DNA of 64,000 bases from Mycobacterium sp. NS-7484 (GCF_001953975.1 NZ_MBEJ01000078.1:1-64000), one strand, 5' to 3'; shown: positions 17,974 through 27,866, counted from the first letter of the stretch. Translations and numbers: made by a program. The notes: generated by a model from the letters alone, not told the origin.

Positions 17974-18855
17974 ATGCATTCCGACGAGCTGCACTGGTTC
18001 GTGGTGCTCGCTGAAACCGAGCATGTCACCGACGCCGCAGCCGAACTCGGCATCAGCCAGCCCACGCTGTCGCGCGCCCTGGCCCGGATCGAGGAGCAGG
18101 TGGGGGTGCCGCTGTTCGACCGGGTGCACCGGCGGCTGCGACTCAACGCCTACGGGCACATCCTGTTAGAGCATGCCCGCCGCAGCATCGCCGAAATCCG
18201 TTCGGCCACCGAGCGGATCGCCGAGCTTCGCGATCCCGACACCGGCACCGTGCGGCTGGCGTTCCTGCATTCGCAGGCCGGCTGGTTCGTACCGGATCTC
18301 CTGCGCCGGTTCCGGGTCGAGGCGCCGCTGGTGCGCTTCGACCTGTTCCAGGGGGCCGCGCACCACATCGTCGAACGCCTGGCCAACGGCGAAGCCGACC
18401 TGGCGATCACCTCACCGCGGCCGGACGGCTTTCGCTGGCGCGGGCTGTATGTGGAACGGCTGTGCCTGGCGGTGCCGCGCGAACATCGGTTCGCCCGTCG
18501 GGCGCGGATCCGGCTGGCCGACGCCGGCGCCGAGCCCTTCATCGCACTGGCGCCGGATTTCGGGCTGCGCCAACTCACCGACGAACTGCTGGCCGAAGCG
18601 GGGATCGCGCCGACGGTGGTGTTCGAGGCGATGGAGATTCCGACCATGGAAGGCCTGGTCGCCGCCGGGTTCGGTGTTGCCGTCGTCCCGGTGCCCCGCC
18701 CCGGGCGCACCGAACCGGGCGCCGCGTACGTGCCGCTGTCAGAGAGCTCGGCCAAACGCCAGATCGGTCTGACCTGGAACGCCGACCGGCAACTCCCGCC
18801 GGCGGCGGCCCGCCTGGCCGACTTCCTTATGCAGAATGTGCATAAGGGTGACTAA
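17974..18855 (+). CDS. LysR-family transcriptional regulator
   Basis: 293 aa. An N-terminal winged HTH (DAAAELGISQPTLSRALARI, residues 19-38) precedes a periplasmic-binding-like effector domain (about 90-290). LysR regulators usually control a neighbour; here the next gene is an MFS exporter 46 bases downstream on the same strand, so the exporter is the likely target. ATG 17974 was used; the long upstream extension overlaps the two-component genes and is not coding. Confidence 0.88.
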   Translation: MHSDELHWFVVLAETEHVTDAAAELGISQPTLSRALARIEEQVGVPLFDRVHRRLRLNAYGHILLEHARRSIAEIRSATERIAELRDPDTGTVRLAFLHSQAGWFVPDLLRRFRVEAPLVRFDLFQGAAHHIVERLANGEADLAITSPRPDGFRWRGLYVERLCLAVPREHRFARRARIRLADAGAEPFIALAPDFGLRQLTDELLAEAGIAPTVVFEAMEIPTMEGLVAAGFGVAVVPVPRPGRTEPGAAYVPLSESSAKRQIGLTWNADRQLPPAAARLADFLMQNVHKGD

Positions 18856-18901
18856 TTCCATGCATTGGACACATCTTTGCCTGCGACTTACCGTCGACTG
18901 A

Positions 18902-20215
18902 GTGACCACCTCCCCCACCTCCGTCCAGTGGCAGGGGCACACGCGTGGCTCGACTGAGTACCGACGTCTGCTGGCGGCCCTGTTCTGCGCCGGCGTCGCA
19001 ACCTTCGCCCAGCTGTACTCGCCGCAGGCCGTCCTGCCGCTGATCGCGCGCGACCTGGGCACCGGCGCCGCGCACGCCGCCCTGACCATCTCGGCGGCCA
19101 CGGTTGGTCTTGCGCTGGGCGTGATTCCGTGGTCGGCCCTGGCCGACCGCATCGGCCGCGTCCAGGCGATGACGATATCCATCACCGCGGCAACGGTTCT
19201 CGGCCTGATCGTGCCGATGGCCCCGAACACCGAATTGCTGCTGTCCGGCCGGCTGGCCGAAGGGTTGATGCTGGGCGGGGTGCCGGCCGTCGCGATCGCC
19301 TACCTCACCGAGGAGATCGATGCCGGGCACGCCGCCCGCGCGGCAGGCACGTACGTCGCGGGCACCACGATCGGCGGGCTGGCGGGCCGCCTGGTCACCG
19401 GACCGATCGCGGAGTTCGCCGGCTGGCGGGTCGGCGTGCTGGTGGTGGCGGTGCTGTGCGGTCTGTCGGCATTCGCCTTCGTCAAGCTGGCCCCGCCCGC
19501 GCGCGGCTTCACCCCGGCCCGCACCCACGACCTGCTCCGGCGACTGACGGACAACCTACGTTCACCCCGCCAACTGGTGCTCTACAGCCAGGGCTTCCTG
19601 CTGATGGGCGGGTTCGTGGCGATGTACAACTTCCTCGGCTTCCGGTTGATGGCGGCGCCGTTCGGACTGCCGCAGACCGTGGTCAGCCTGGTCTTTCTGG
19701 CCTACCTGTCGGGCACCTGGGCCTCGGCCCGGGCCGGTGCCGAGGCCGGCCGGTTCGGCCGCAAGGCCGTGCTGCTTGGCTCGATCGCCACGATGGTCAC
19801 CGGTGTCGCTATCACGTTGGCCGGCAACGTCTTCGCGGTGCTGGCCGGGCTGGTGATCGCGACCGCCGGGTTCTTCGGCGCGCATGCCATCGCATCCGGC
19901 TGGGTCGGCGTCGCCGCCGGCACCGGCAAGGCCCAGGCCTCGTCGCTGTACAACCTTTTCTATTACGCCGGGTCCAGCGTCATCGGCTGGGTCGGCGGCC
20001 TGGCGTTCGACGCGGCGGGCTGGCCGGCCGTGGCCGCCACCGTGATGGGGCTGGCGGTGCTGGCCGGGGCGCTGGCCTGCACGCTCGGCTACCACCGCGG
20101 CGAGCCGCGTAATTACCACCGCGGCGAGCCGCGTAATTACCAGAGCGGCGAGCCGCGCAACTACCAGAGCTCGATGTCGCGGCCGTACTCCGATTCCGGG
20201 CGCGGGCCGAAGTAG
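18902..20215 (+). CDS. MFS exporter with tandem-repeat C-terminal tail
   Basis: 437 aa, twelve hydrophobic helices, with the MFS signature after helix 2 ([14 protein letters not shown]). It resembles YnfM/AraJ-type drug or metabolite exporters. The hydrophobic core ends near residue 396 and is followed by a soluble tail made of three 8-residue units (YHRGEPRN twice, then YQSGEPRN) and [14 protein letters not shown]. The tail is encoded by a 24-base tandem repeat and runs 55 bases into the convergent DUF1348 gene, so it looks like a recent read-through extension. GTG 18902 is the start. Confidence 0.87.
   Translation: MTTSPTSVQWQGHTRGSTEYRRLLAALFCAGVATFAQLYSPQAVLPLIARDLGTGAAHAALTISAATVGLALGVIPWSALADRIGRVQAMTISITAATVLGLIVPMAPNTELLLSGRLAEGLMLGGVPAVAIAYLTEEIDAGHAARAAGTYVAGTTIGGLAGRLVTGPIAEFAGWRVGVLVVAVLCGLSAFAFVKLAPPARGFTPARTHDLLRRLTDNLRSPRQLVLYSQGFLLMGGFVAMYNFLGFRLMAAPFGLPQTVVSLVFLAYLSGTWASARAGAEAGRFGRKAVLLGSIATMVTGVAITLAGNVFAVLAGLVIATAGFFGAHAIASGWVGVAAGTGKAQASSLYNLFYYAGSSVIGWVGGLAFDAAGWPAVAATVMGLAVLAGALACTLGYHRGEPRNYHRGEPRNYQSGEPRNYQSSMSRPYSDSGRGPK
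20090..20161 (+). repeat. 24-bp tandem repeat, three units, in the MFS gene tail
   Basis: Units begin at 20090, 20114 and 20138, the first two identical (TACCACCGCGG, CGAGCCGCGTAAT) and the third with small changes. A further partial unit follows. The repeat stays in frame and encodes the MFS tail. It sits at the junction with the convergent gene. Confidence 0.9.
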
Positions 20216-20634
20216 CGCCGCTGCGACTCCTCGATCCGGACGTCGTTGATGCTGGCCTCACGGCGCGACATCAGCCCCTCCGGCGTGAACTGCCACAGCT
20301 CGTTGCCGTAACTGCGGTACCACTGACCGCCGGCGTCGTGCCATTCGTACTGGAACCGCACCGCGATCCGGTTCTCCCGAAAGTCCCAAAGACTTTTGCG
20401 CAGAACGTAATCCAGTTCGCGCTCCCACTTGGCGGTGAGAAACTCCACGATCTGTTCGCGCCCGAGGATGTGCTGGTCACGGTTGCGCCAATGCGAATCC
20501 GGCGTATAGGCCAGGCTGACCCGCTGCGGGTCGCGGGTGTTCCAGGCATCCTCGGCGGCTTGAACCTTCTGCAGCGCGGTGTCCAAAGTGAAGGGTGGGA
20601 ACGGCGGGCGGCTTCCAGCGGAGCTTCCGGTCAT
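20161..20634 (-). CDS. DUF1348 family (NTF2/SnoaL-like) protein
   Basis: 157 aa. The sequence matches the DUF1348 pattern: [20 protein letters not shown], then [20 protein letters not shown] and the C-terminal [20 protein letters not shown]. The fold is a cone-shaped NTF2-like barrel; the function of the family is not established. The stop lies at the edge of the MFS tandem repeat and its last 18 codons are read antisense by the MFS tail. Confidence 0.85.
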   Translation of the reverse strand: MTGSSAGSRPPFPPFTLDTALQKVQAAEDAWNTRDPQRVSLAYTPDSHWRNRDQHILGREQIVEFLTAKWERELDYVLRKSLWDFRENRIAVRFQYEWHDAGGQWYRSYGNELWQFTPEGLMSRREASINDVRIEESQRRYFGPRPESEYGRDIELW

Positions 20635-20677
20635 GCCACCTTTCTACCTGTCTAACCATGTGGCTATCGTGGCTGCC

Positions 20678-21904
20678 ATGGACTTCGCGATGTCGGCCAA
20701 GGCGGCTGATCACCACTCCCGGCTCACCGACTTCATGACCGAATATGTTCTCCCGGCCGAGGCGTCCTACCACGCCTATCGCGAGGAAAAGGGCCCGAAG
20801 GATCACACGGTCCCCCCGGTGGTGGAGGAACTCAAGGTCAGGGCCCGCGAGCTGGGCCTGTGGAACCTGTTCCTGCCCTCGGAATCCGGGCTGACCAACC
20901 TGGAGTACGCGCCGCTGGCCGAGCTGACCGGGTGGAGCATGGAGATCGCTCCCGAGGCGCTCAACTGCGCCGCGCCCGACACCGGCAACATGGAGACGCT
21001 GCACCTGTTCGCCAACGAGGCGCAGCGCAAACAGTGGCTCGAACCCCTGCTCAAGGGCGAGATCCGCAGTGCGTTCGCGATGACCGAGCCGGCCGTGGCG
21101 TCCTCGGATGCCCGCAATATCGAGACGACGATGCTGCGTGACGGCGCGGACTACGTGATCAACGGGCGCAAGTGGTGGATCACCGGTGCGGCCGATCCGC
21201 GCTGCAAGATCCTGATCGTGATGGGTCGCACCAATCCCGACGCCGCCTCGCATCAGCAGCAGTCGATGATCCTGGTGCCGGTGGATACTCCGGGGGTCGA
21301 CATCCAGCGCTCGCTGCCGGTGTTCGGTTGGCAGGATCAGCACGGACACTGCGAGATCGTGTTCGACAACGTGCGGGTGCCTGCCGAGAACCTGCTGCAC
21401 GAGGAGGGCAGCGGGTTCGCGATCGCGCAGGCCCGGCTGGGGCCGGGCCGCATCCACCACTGCATGCGTGCCCTCGGTGCGGCTGAGCGGGCCCTGGCGT
21501 TGATGGTCGACCGGGTGCAGAAGCGAGTGGCGTTCGGCAAGCCGCTGGCCGAGCAGGGTGTGGTGCGCGAGTCGATTGCCAAGTCCCGCAACGAGATCGA
21601 TCAGGCCCGGCTGCTGTGCGAGAAAGCCGCGTGGACCATCGACCAGGAGGGCAACAAGGCCGCCCACGTGCTGGTGTCCCAGATCAAGTCGGTCGCCCCG
21701 CAGATCGCCTGCAACGTCCTCGACCGGGCCATCCAGGTCCACGGCGCAGCCGGGGTCAGCGACGACTTCCCGCTGGCTCGGCTGTACGCCTGGCACCGCG
21801 CCATGCGGCTGTTCGACGGACCCGACGAGGTGCACATGCGCACCATCGCCCGTGCTGAGTTGGGGCGGGAGAAGTCGCCGCTGGCGACGGCGGCCACAAA
21901 ATGA
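20678..21904 (+). CDS. fadE2: Acyl-CoA dehydrogenase, FadE2-like
   Basis: 408 aa from ATG 20678. Family blocks include AFAMTEPAVASSDARNIET (FAD and acyl binding), GRKWWITGAADPRCKI and the C-terminal VHGAAGVSDDFPLARLYA with RLFDGPDEVHMRTIAR. In ACAD10/11-like enzymes and FadE2 this replaces the usual EGTNQIQ block, and these prefer unusual or longer acyl chains. The last bases overlap the ptpB start (ATGA). The fadE2-ptpB pairing matches M. tuberculosis Rv0154c-Rv0153c, which supports the symbol. Confidence 0.87.
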   Translation: MDFAMSAKAADHHSRLTDFMTEYVLPAEASYHAYREEKGPKDHTVPPVVEELKVRARELGLWNLFLPSESGLTNLEYAPLAELTGWSMEIAPEALNCAAPDTGNMETLHLFANEAQRKQWLEPLLKGEIRSAFAMTEPAVASSDARNIETTMLRDGADYVINGRKWWITGAADPRCKILIVMGRTNPDAASHQQQSMILVPVDTPGVDIQRSLPVFGWQDQHGHCEIVFDNVRVPAENLLHEEGSGFAIAQARLGPGRIHHCMRALGAAERALALMVDRVQKRVAFGKPLAEQGVVRESIAKSRNEIDQARLLCEKAAWTIDQEGNKAAHVLVSQIKSVAPQIACNVLDRAIQVHGAAGVSDDFPLARLYAWHRAMRLFDGPDEVHMRTIARAELGREKSPLATAATK

Positions 21905-22701
21905 CCGTCGAGCTGGGGGAACTGTCGGGGGCGTGGAATTTTCGGGACGTCGCGGGCGAGACCGCGATCCGACCGGGGCTGCTCTACCGCTCCAGTCTGC
22001 TCAGCCAGCTCTCGGACGCGGGCCGGGCGGTATTCCGTCGGCTCGGCATCACCGATGTCGCCGATCTGCGGTCGCACCAGGAGGTGCAACGGCAAGGTTC
22101 GGGGCAGGTGCCCGACGGCGTGGCCGTACACCTGCTGCCGTTCCACCCCGACGACCCGTCGAACCAGGATGCGCCGCACGAGAACACTTTTCAGCGGGTG
22201 ATGTCGGAATCCGGGGACGACGAGGACGTCGCCACCGCGGCCCGGCGGTACATGACCGAGGTGTACGAGGAGTTCCCGACGCTCCCCGGCGCGCACGCCG
22301 CGGTGCGCGAGGTGATTTCGATGCTGGCCCAGGACCGTCCGGTGATCGCACATTGCTTCGCGGGCAAGGATCGGACCGGATTCACCGTGGCCACGGTGCT
22401 CGCGACCGTCGGCGTCGAGCGCGACCGCATCATCGCCGACTTCCTGGCCAGCAACACCGCGATCCCGGCCCTGCGTAACCGGATCATGGACTCGGTGCGG
22501 GCCCGGGCCCAGGATGCGCCGGAGATGGTCACCTACGCCGAGGCCCGGCTGACCGACGAGGTGCTCGGCGTGCGGGAGGAGTACCTGGCCGCCGCGTGGG
22601 ACCGGCTGGTGCAGGACTTCGGCTCAGTGAGCGGCTTCGTGGAGGCGGCCGGCGTGTCCCCGGAGACCATCACGGCGTTGCGGACGAACCTGCTGGGATA
22701 G
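21901..22701 (+). CDS. ptpB: PtpB-like protein tyrosine/lipid phosphatase
   Basis: 266 aa. The active-site P-loop HCFAGKDRTG, with catalytic Cys and the Lys-Asp pair of phosphoinositide-capable phosphatases, is identical to that recalled for M. tuberculosis PtpB. The N-terminus (NFRDVAG.. RPGLLYRSSLL) is the conserved substrate-loop region of Pfam Y_phosphatase3. Secretion in pathogens occurs without a signal peptide and none is seen here. It is translationally coupled to fadE2. Confidence 0.9.
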   Translation: MTVELGELSGAWNFRDVAGETAIRPGLLYRSSLLSQLSDAGRAVFRRLGITDVADLRSHQEVQRQGSGQVPDGVAVHLLPFHPDDPSNQDAPHENTFQRVMSESGDDEDVATAARRYMTEVYEEFPTLPGAHAAVREVISMLAQDRPVIAHCFAGKDRTGFTVATVLATVGVERDRIIADFLASNTAIPALRNRIMDSVRARAQDAPEMVTYAEARLTDEVLGVREEYLAAAWDRLVQDFGSVSGFVEAAGVSPETITALRTNLLG

Positions 22702-22708
22702 CGGCGGG

Positions 22709-22981
22709 TCACGCCTCCTCTAGCGCCTCACCCAGCTCCCGCGCCGTCTGACTGTGCTCGTTCTGCATCAGCATGTGCCCGGCACCGAGCAACAAGGCAA
22801 CCGGCCAGTCGATGATCTCGACCGCGGCCAGAATGCCCAGCGCACCGTAATAGGCCAGCTGCTCGGGGTGAGGCACCTTCACCCGGCCCACCAAGGGCAG
22901 CGTCACAGCGAATCCGCGCGCGTGGCGCACCGTGTGCACGGCGCCACGCTGACCCTGGGTTGATTTCGACTTTTCGGCCAT
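22709..22981 (-). CDS. Small membrane-associated protein downstream of ctpI
   Basis: 90 aa, ATG 22981 preceded by AAAGGTGAG. A basic N-terminus is followed by one hydrophobic segment (LAYYGALGILAAVEIIDWPV, ending ALLLGAGHML) and an acidic tail. The core WPV.LL.GAG resembles that of the small protein upstream of the ATPase (LVEWPVLLTVGGAALV), so the two may be paralogous accessory subunits. It starts 14 bases after the ctpI stop. Function unknown. Confidence 0.7.
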   Translation of the reverse strand: MAEKSKSTQGQRGAVHTVRHARGFAVTLPLVGRVKVPHPEQLAYYGALGILAAVEIIDWPVALLLGAGHMLMQNEHSQTARELGEALEEA

Positions 22982-22995
22982 TGCTCACCTTTCGG

Positions 22996-25900
22996 TCACG
23001 TCGACTTCGATTTCTCGAGATCTCGGCTTCGCACCGTGAGAGGCGTGAGAACTTCCGGCTCCGGCGCTCCGTCCGATCCGTTGACCGACGCGGTATCGCG
23101 CGTCCTGGTTCTCCCGTTGCGGGAGCTGTACGCCGTGCTGTGGCGCTGCGGTGTACTCGACGTCGACGACTGATCCGGCGGCTCCGACGCCCGCGCAACC
23201 TGCGCGAGGCGGGGCACCAACCGCGGCGCGACAGCAGCGACGCCGGTGGCCACACCGGCCGCGGTCAGCGCCTGCGCCCACCCGAGCGGGTCGAGCGGTG
23301 TGCAGCCCAACAGCTGGCTGAGGCCGGGCGTACTGATCACCGCGCCCAATGACACCAGCGAACCGGCCGCGGTCGCGACCACCAATGGACTGTGGGAGTC
23401 GATCAAGGTCTGCGCCAGCTGGGTGGAGACCAGGGCCACCAGCGCCACGGTGGAGGCGCGCCGCGGCGCCAAGGAGAAACCCGCCGAGAACCAGGCACCG
23501 GTGGCCGCGCCGGCCGTCGTCGCACCCCGAATCGCCACGGTGCGCCACAGCTCGGCCTGATCGGGTCCGTGACCGGCGCGGGTTGCGGTGCGTGTCGTCG
23601 GGCTCACCGCCAGGGCCGCCGCCGGCAGCGCATCGGTCATCATGTTGACCAGCAGAAGCTGCCGCGTGTTCAGTGGTGAACGTCCGGTGAGCGCGCTGCC
23701 CACGATCGAGAACACCACCTCGCCGGCATTGCCGCCCAGCAGCACCGACACGGCGGACTGCACCCGCCGCCACAGCTCGTGTCCCTCGTCCAGCGCGTCG
23801 ATCAAGGCGCCGATCCGTCCGTCGAGCAGCAGCACGTCGGCCGAACTGCGGGCCGGATCGCTACCGCGGGCCGCGACCCCGATGCCCACCGTGGCCGCCC
23901 GAATGGCGGCGGCGTCGTTGGCTCCGTCACCGACCATGGCGCACACCTGCCCGGTACGTTCCAGGGTCTGCACGATCTGGACCTTGTGCTCGGGCGACAT
24001 CCGCGCGAAGACCAGGCGCTCGCGGACCGCGCGTTCCTGGCTGCGGCGTGGCATCGCCACCCATTCCTCGCCGCTCATCACCTGCTCGGCGGTGACCGGC
24101 AGCCCCATTTCCGTCGCGATCGCCTTCGCGGTGACGGGATGGTCTCCGGTGATGAGCCGGATGCCGATACCCTTGCGGCGCAACGACTTCAACACATAGG
24201 CGGATTCCGGACGGGGCGTATCGGACAACCCCAGCAGGCCGACGAACTGCAGCTCACCGGAGGCCAGGTCAGCGAGGGCGTCGACGTCGTCGCGGGCGCG
24301 CGCCACCTGCGCCGGGGTCAACGGCCGGCGGGCCACCGCAAGGACCCGCAGGCCGTTGCGGGCCATCTCGTCGACGGTGCGGCTCACAGCCCGGGCCACG
24401 TCCCCACAGCCGGCCAACACCACTTCGGGGGCGCCTTTGACGGCCAGCTCGTCGCCGAGCATCGCGGCCGAGAATTTACGGCCGGAGCGGAACGGAAGGT
24501 AGACCCCGACCTCGTCGATCGCCGCCAGGTCGGCCGCCTCGGCGACCGCCGCGTCGGTGGCGTGTTCGTACTGCTCGCCATTCTTGGGCGGGGTGGCGCG
24601 GGCCGCGCAGTCGAGCACCTGCTGCTCGGAGGCCCGCCCACCCGGGGCCCGAACCTGCGCGACGCGTAGGCGGTTCGCGCTGAGCGTGCCGGTCTTGTCG
24701 AAACACACCACGTCGACGCGACCGAGCGCCTCCACCGACCGTGGGCTGCGCACCAGCGCCCCGGAGCTGGTCAGCCGCCGCGCCGAGGCCTGCTGGGCCA
24801 GCGTCGCCACCAGCGGCAGGCCCTCGGGCACGGCCGCCACCGCAACCGCGACCCCGCTGGCAACCGCGCTGTGCAGCGGCAACTTGCGTAGCAGACCCAA
24901 CCCGCTGACCAGCCCGCCACCGGCCAGGCTGTAGGGCAGGGCCCGGTTGGTGAGTTCACGCAGCTGCGCCTGTAGGCCGACGGCCGGGCCGGCGCCCTGA
25001 CCCACGTCGGTGGCGCGGCGCGCCTGCGTCGCGGCGCCCACCTCGGTCACCACCGCGACGACCGTTCCGGCCACCAACGTGGTGGTGGCGTACAGCATGC
25101 AGTGCCGTTCGGCCAGGGCGGCGCCGGGAGTGGCCGCGACCTGCTTGGCCACCGGCAGCGATTCACCGGTCAACGACGCTTCGTCGGCCTCGGCATCGAC
25201 TTCCTCGAGGATTCGGGCGTCGGCGGGCACCACCTCGCCGGGGCGCACCTCGATGACGTCACCGGGACGCAGCAGCTTGGCCGGCACACTCTCGTAACCA
25301 CCGGCGTCGCCCGTCACCCGGCGAGCCGGCGGATCCTGGACCGCCAACAGCCGGCTGAGTAACCGCTCCGCCCGGACCTGCTGGGTGGCAGCCAGAATGG
25401 CGTTGCCGGTCAGCACCGACCCGACGAGCACGGCGTCCACCGGGGAGCCGAGCATCGCGCTGGCCGCCGAACCGACGGCCAGCACGGGAGTCAGCGGATC
25501 GGACAACTCTGCCCGCAGCGCCGCCAGAAGATCACCGAACGTCCGGGACAGCGGCCCGCCACGCGGCTGCCAGGCACGGGAATCATCGTCCGGTGCTGCA
25601 GATTCGGCAATCCGCTGCCGCACCTGCTCGGGGGTCATCGCATGCCAGTCCTCGAAGGAGGCAGCCTTGGGCGCCGGATCCCTCAGCACGCGGCGGGCCT
25701 GCCAGTATCCCGAAACCAGGCCGACAGCGGCGCCGGCGGTCACCGGTCCCGGGCCGCGGCCCCGCACCCCGGGCACCATCAGCAAGGCGCCGAGCAGAGT
25801 GCCACCGGTGGCGAGCTCCACACCCCGCTCACTGGTCCGGCGCGCGGCAGGCATGGCGTGCAGCAGGCGCCACACCGCGGCCAGGTCGTCGGTGAGGACA

Positions 25901-27426
25901 TCGGCGTGCCAGGGGATGGCGGCACCGGTGTGCCCGTTGAGGACGCCGATCGCGAGGTCGGCGGCACCGAGGGCACGCGAGGCGTCCACCGCGAGCACCG
26001 CCACGGTGCGGCCGTCGCGCTGCAGCGCATCGACCGCGTCGACCAACGCCGAATCGACGTCACCGTCGCCCTGATGCAGCTCGTCGAACGACGAGCGCAG
26101 ATCCCCGAGATCGTCCAGGGCCAGGGACACCGCCTGGGCACCGGCCCGGCGGATCTCGGTCAGCACGCTGTGCGCGAGAGGGTGGTGGCTGTGGCGCACC
26201 AGGACCCGGCCGCGGGTCCTGCCGTTGCGCTCGGAGCCGGCGAATGCCGGTGCCACGGGATGCCAACCGACGTCCAGCGCCCCGCCCTCGAGCCGGCCCT
26301 GCGCCCACTGCCAGACCGCGGCACGGTCGGATTCGGCCACATCGCGAAACTGCCCCACCCGCAACTGGTCGGTGACCAGGATCCGCGGATCGACCACCAC
26401 GGCGTCGATCCGGTCGAGGAGTCGTAATGCGTTGGCCCGCAAGGGTAGGACGCCGAAACGGTCAGCCACTCCGCGGCCGAGCGTGCTGGCGAACGCCTCG
26501 CGGGAATTACGGGCCGCCTTGGGTGCGGTGACCACGGCGGCGGTCGCGGCCGCGCCGACGTCCCGGGTCAGCAGCCCGACGGAGGCAGCGGCGGCGGCCT
26601 GAGCCTGTGCACACCGCTTCGCGTGCCGCTCCACCGGCCCGTCGGGCACTGGGCAGGGACGCGGCGGCACCGGTGGCGCGGCGAGCGATTCGGCGTGTGC
26701 GGCGAGCCGGGGCTCGTGGGCCCGCCATGCGTTGGCGGCCGACGCGGATTCGGCGAGCTGGGACAGATGGCGCACGAACTCGACGGCGACCACCGCCGGG
26801 GCCTGGGTGAGCGCATAGACGGTGGCGGCGCCGACGCCGAGCGCCGCGTCGGCGGCCACCGGACCGAGCCGGGCTTCCACCAGCGCCCGCACCTTGGGCT
26901 GGTAGTCGACGGCGCTGACGACGGCGGCCGGGCCTGCGGGCAGCCGGGGCAGCGGCACCACCCGGCCGACCGCCGCCACACCGACTCCGACACCGCTGGC
27001 TGCTGCCGCAATGCCCTTGAGTGCCAAAACGATTCCGTCGCCGGGCAGGTCGGTAGGTCGTGGCGCCGGCTCTGGGTCCGGCTGTGTGGCTTCGGCGCGC
27101 GCCACCGCGTCACACAGCTGCGGCAGACCGACCGCACCAGGTTGGTCCTCGTCGATTTCGACGATCACGCGGGACAAGGAGAAGTTCAGCTGCACCGTGC
27201 GCACCCCGGGCAGGCCACGGATCTCCCGCAACACCGCGGCGCCGATACGCCGACCATGTTCGGCGGGCAGGCCGCGCACCTCGATCCAGCACCGGCCGTT
27301 TCCACGCCAACAACGCCGGGCCGGCGTCCCACCGACCATTTCCGCCGCGGCGGCCAGAGCCGTCTGCACCGGCGCCGCGGCCAGGGCAGCCGCGCCGTTG
27401 ACGATCCGGCCGAGCGCGGTGATCAC
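22996..27426 (-). CDS. ctpI: CtpI-type giant P-type ATPase with a degenerate N-terminal half
   Basis: 1476 aa, far longer than an ordinary P-type ATPase (700-900 aa) but near CtpI (about 1630). The C-terminal half has the complete machinery: SLTGESLPV (actuator TGES), PEGLPLVATLA (membrane site), VDVVCFDKTGTL (phosphorylated Asp), KGAPE and MVGDGANDAAAIRAA. The N-terminal 600 residues contain an HMA-like fold and what looks like a decayed second catalytic half: RIDAVVVDPRILVTDQLRV aligns with RVDVVCFDKTGTL....LRV. The transported ion is not established. GTG 27426 overlaps the upstream gene stop (GTGA). Confidence 0.88.
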   Translation of the reverse strand: MITALGRIVNGAAALAAAPVQTALAAAAEMVGGTPARRCWRGNGRCWIEVRGLPAEHGRRIGAAVLREIRGLPGVRTVQLNFSLSRVIVEIDEDQPGAVGLPQLCDAVARAEATQPDPEPAPRPTDLPGDGIVLALKGIAAAASGVGVGVAAVGRVVPLPRLPAGPAAVVSAVDYQPKVRALVEARLGPVAADAALGVGAATVYALTQAPAVVAVEFVRHLSQLAESASAANAWRAHEPRLAAHAESLAAPPVPPRPCPVPDGPVERHAKRCAQAQAAAAASVGLLTRDVGAAATAAVVTAPKAARNSREAFASTLGRGVADRFGVLPLRANALRLLDRIDAVVVDPRILVTDQLRVGQFRDVAESDRAAVWQWAQGRLEGGALDVGWHPVAPAFAGSERNGRTRGRVLVRHSHHPLAHSVLTEIRRAGAQAVSLALDDLGDLRSSFDELHQGDGDVDSALVDAVDALQRDGRTVAVLAVDASRALGAADLAIGVLNGHTGAAIPWHADVLTDDLAAVWRLLHAMPAARRTSERGVELATGGTLLGALLMVPGVRGRGPGPVTAGAAVGLVSGYWQARRVLRDPAPKAASFEDWHAMTPEQVRQRIAESAAPDDDSRAWQPRGGPLSRTFGDLLAALRAELSDPLTPVLAVGSAASAMLGSPVDAVLVGSVLTGNAILAATQQVRAERLLSRLLAVQDPPARRVTGDAGGYESVPAKLLRPGDVIEVRPGEVVPADARILEEVDAEADEASLTGESLPVAKQVAATPGAALAERHCMLYATTTLVAGTVVAVVTEVGAATQARRATDVGQGAGPAVGLQAQLRELTNRALPYSLAGGGLVSGLGLLRKLPLHSAVASGVAVAVAAVPEGLPLVATLAQQASARRLTSSGALVRSPRSVEALGRVDVVCFDKTGTLSANRLRVAQVRAPGGRASEQQVLDCAARATPPKNGEQYEHATDAAVAEAADLAAIDEVGVYLPFRSGRKFSAAMLGDELAVKGAPEVVLAGCGDVARAVSRTVDEMARNGLRVLAVARRPLTPAQVARARDDVDALADLASGELQFVGLLGLSDTPRPESAYVLKSLRRKGIGIRLITGDHPVTAKAIATEMGLPVTAEQVMSGEEWVAMPRRSQERAVRERLVFARMSPEHKVQIVQTLERTGQVCAMVGDGANDAAAIRAATVGIGVAARGSDPARSSADVLLLDGRIGALIDALDEGHELWRRVQSAVSVLLGGNAGEVVFSIVGSALTGRSPLNTRQLLLVNMMTDALPAAALAVSPTTRTATRAGHGPDQAELWRTVAIRGATTAGAATGAWFSAGFSLAPRRASTVALVALVSTQLAQTLIDSHSPLVVATAAGSLVSLGAVISTPGLSQLLGCTPLDPLGWAQALTAAGVATGVAAVAPRLVPRLAQVARASEPPDQSSTSSTPQRHSTAYSSRNGRTRTRDTASVNGSDGAPEPEVLTPLTVRSRDLEKSKST

Positions 27427-27866
27427 TTAGCGCGCGAAGCCGCACCGGTGCGTCGCGTCGCCGAGCGACCGGACGACTTGGCGGTGGTGCTCGTCGAAGA
27501 CCGGGTCGGGGGACGCTTGGTCGCCGCTGAGCGTTTGGCCGCCGAGGACGCCGGACGCGAATCCGGGGATTCCTCGGGTTCCTCGCCGTCACGCTGATTC
27601 AGTTGGTGGACAACGAGAGCCGCACCGCCCACGGTGAGCAACACCGGCCACTCGACAAGGCCTGCCGCTCCGACCGCGGCGAGGGTGAGGGCGGCCGCGG
27701 CCGGGGATCTGCTGCCCTGGCTCACCCCGCTGCGAATCCCTGCGCCGACCCCTTTGATTCCCCCGACCACTCCGTTGACTGCTGCCCCGCCGATCGCTCC
27801 TGCGGTTGCGGTGGTGGCGTCCGCGGTGCGGCTGACCGCCTGCACGGCGCCTGAGACGATGTTCAC
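27423..27866 (-). CDS. Small membrane protein upstream of ctpI with Lys/Ser/Thr-rich tail
   Basis: About 147 aa from GTG 27866, placed seven bases after AGGAG; a GTG at 27881 is an alternative. A Gly/Ala-rich amphipathic N-terminus (GGAAVNGVVGGIKGVGAGI) leads to one hydrophobic segment (AVGAAGLVEWPVLLTVGGAA) and a basic, Ser/Thr/Ala-rich disordered tail. The hydrophobic segment resembles that of the 90-aa protein on the other side of ctpI. It overlaps ctpI by four bases, so a joint complex is plausible but not shown. Confidence 0.72.
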   Translation of the reverse strand: MNIVSGAVQAVSRTADATTATAGAIGGAAVNGVVGGIKGVGAGIRSGVSQGSRSPAAAALTLAAVGAAGLVEWPVLLTVGGAALVVHQLNQRDGEEPEESPDSRPASSAAKRSAATKRPPTRSSTSTTAKSSGRSATRRTGAASRAK

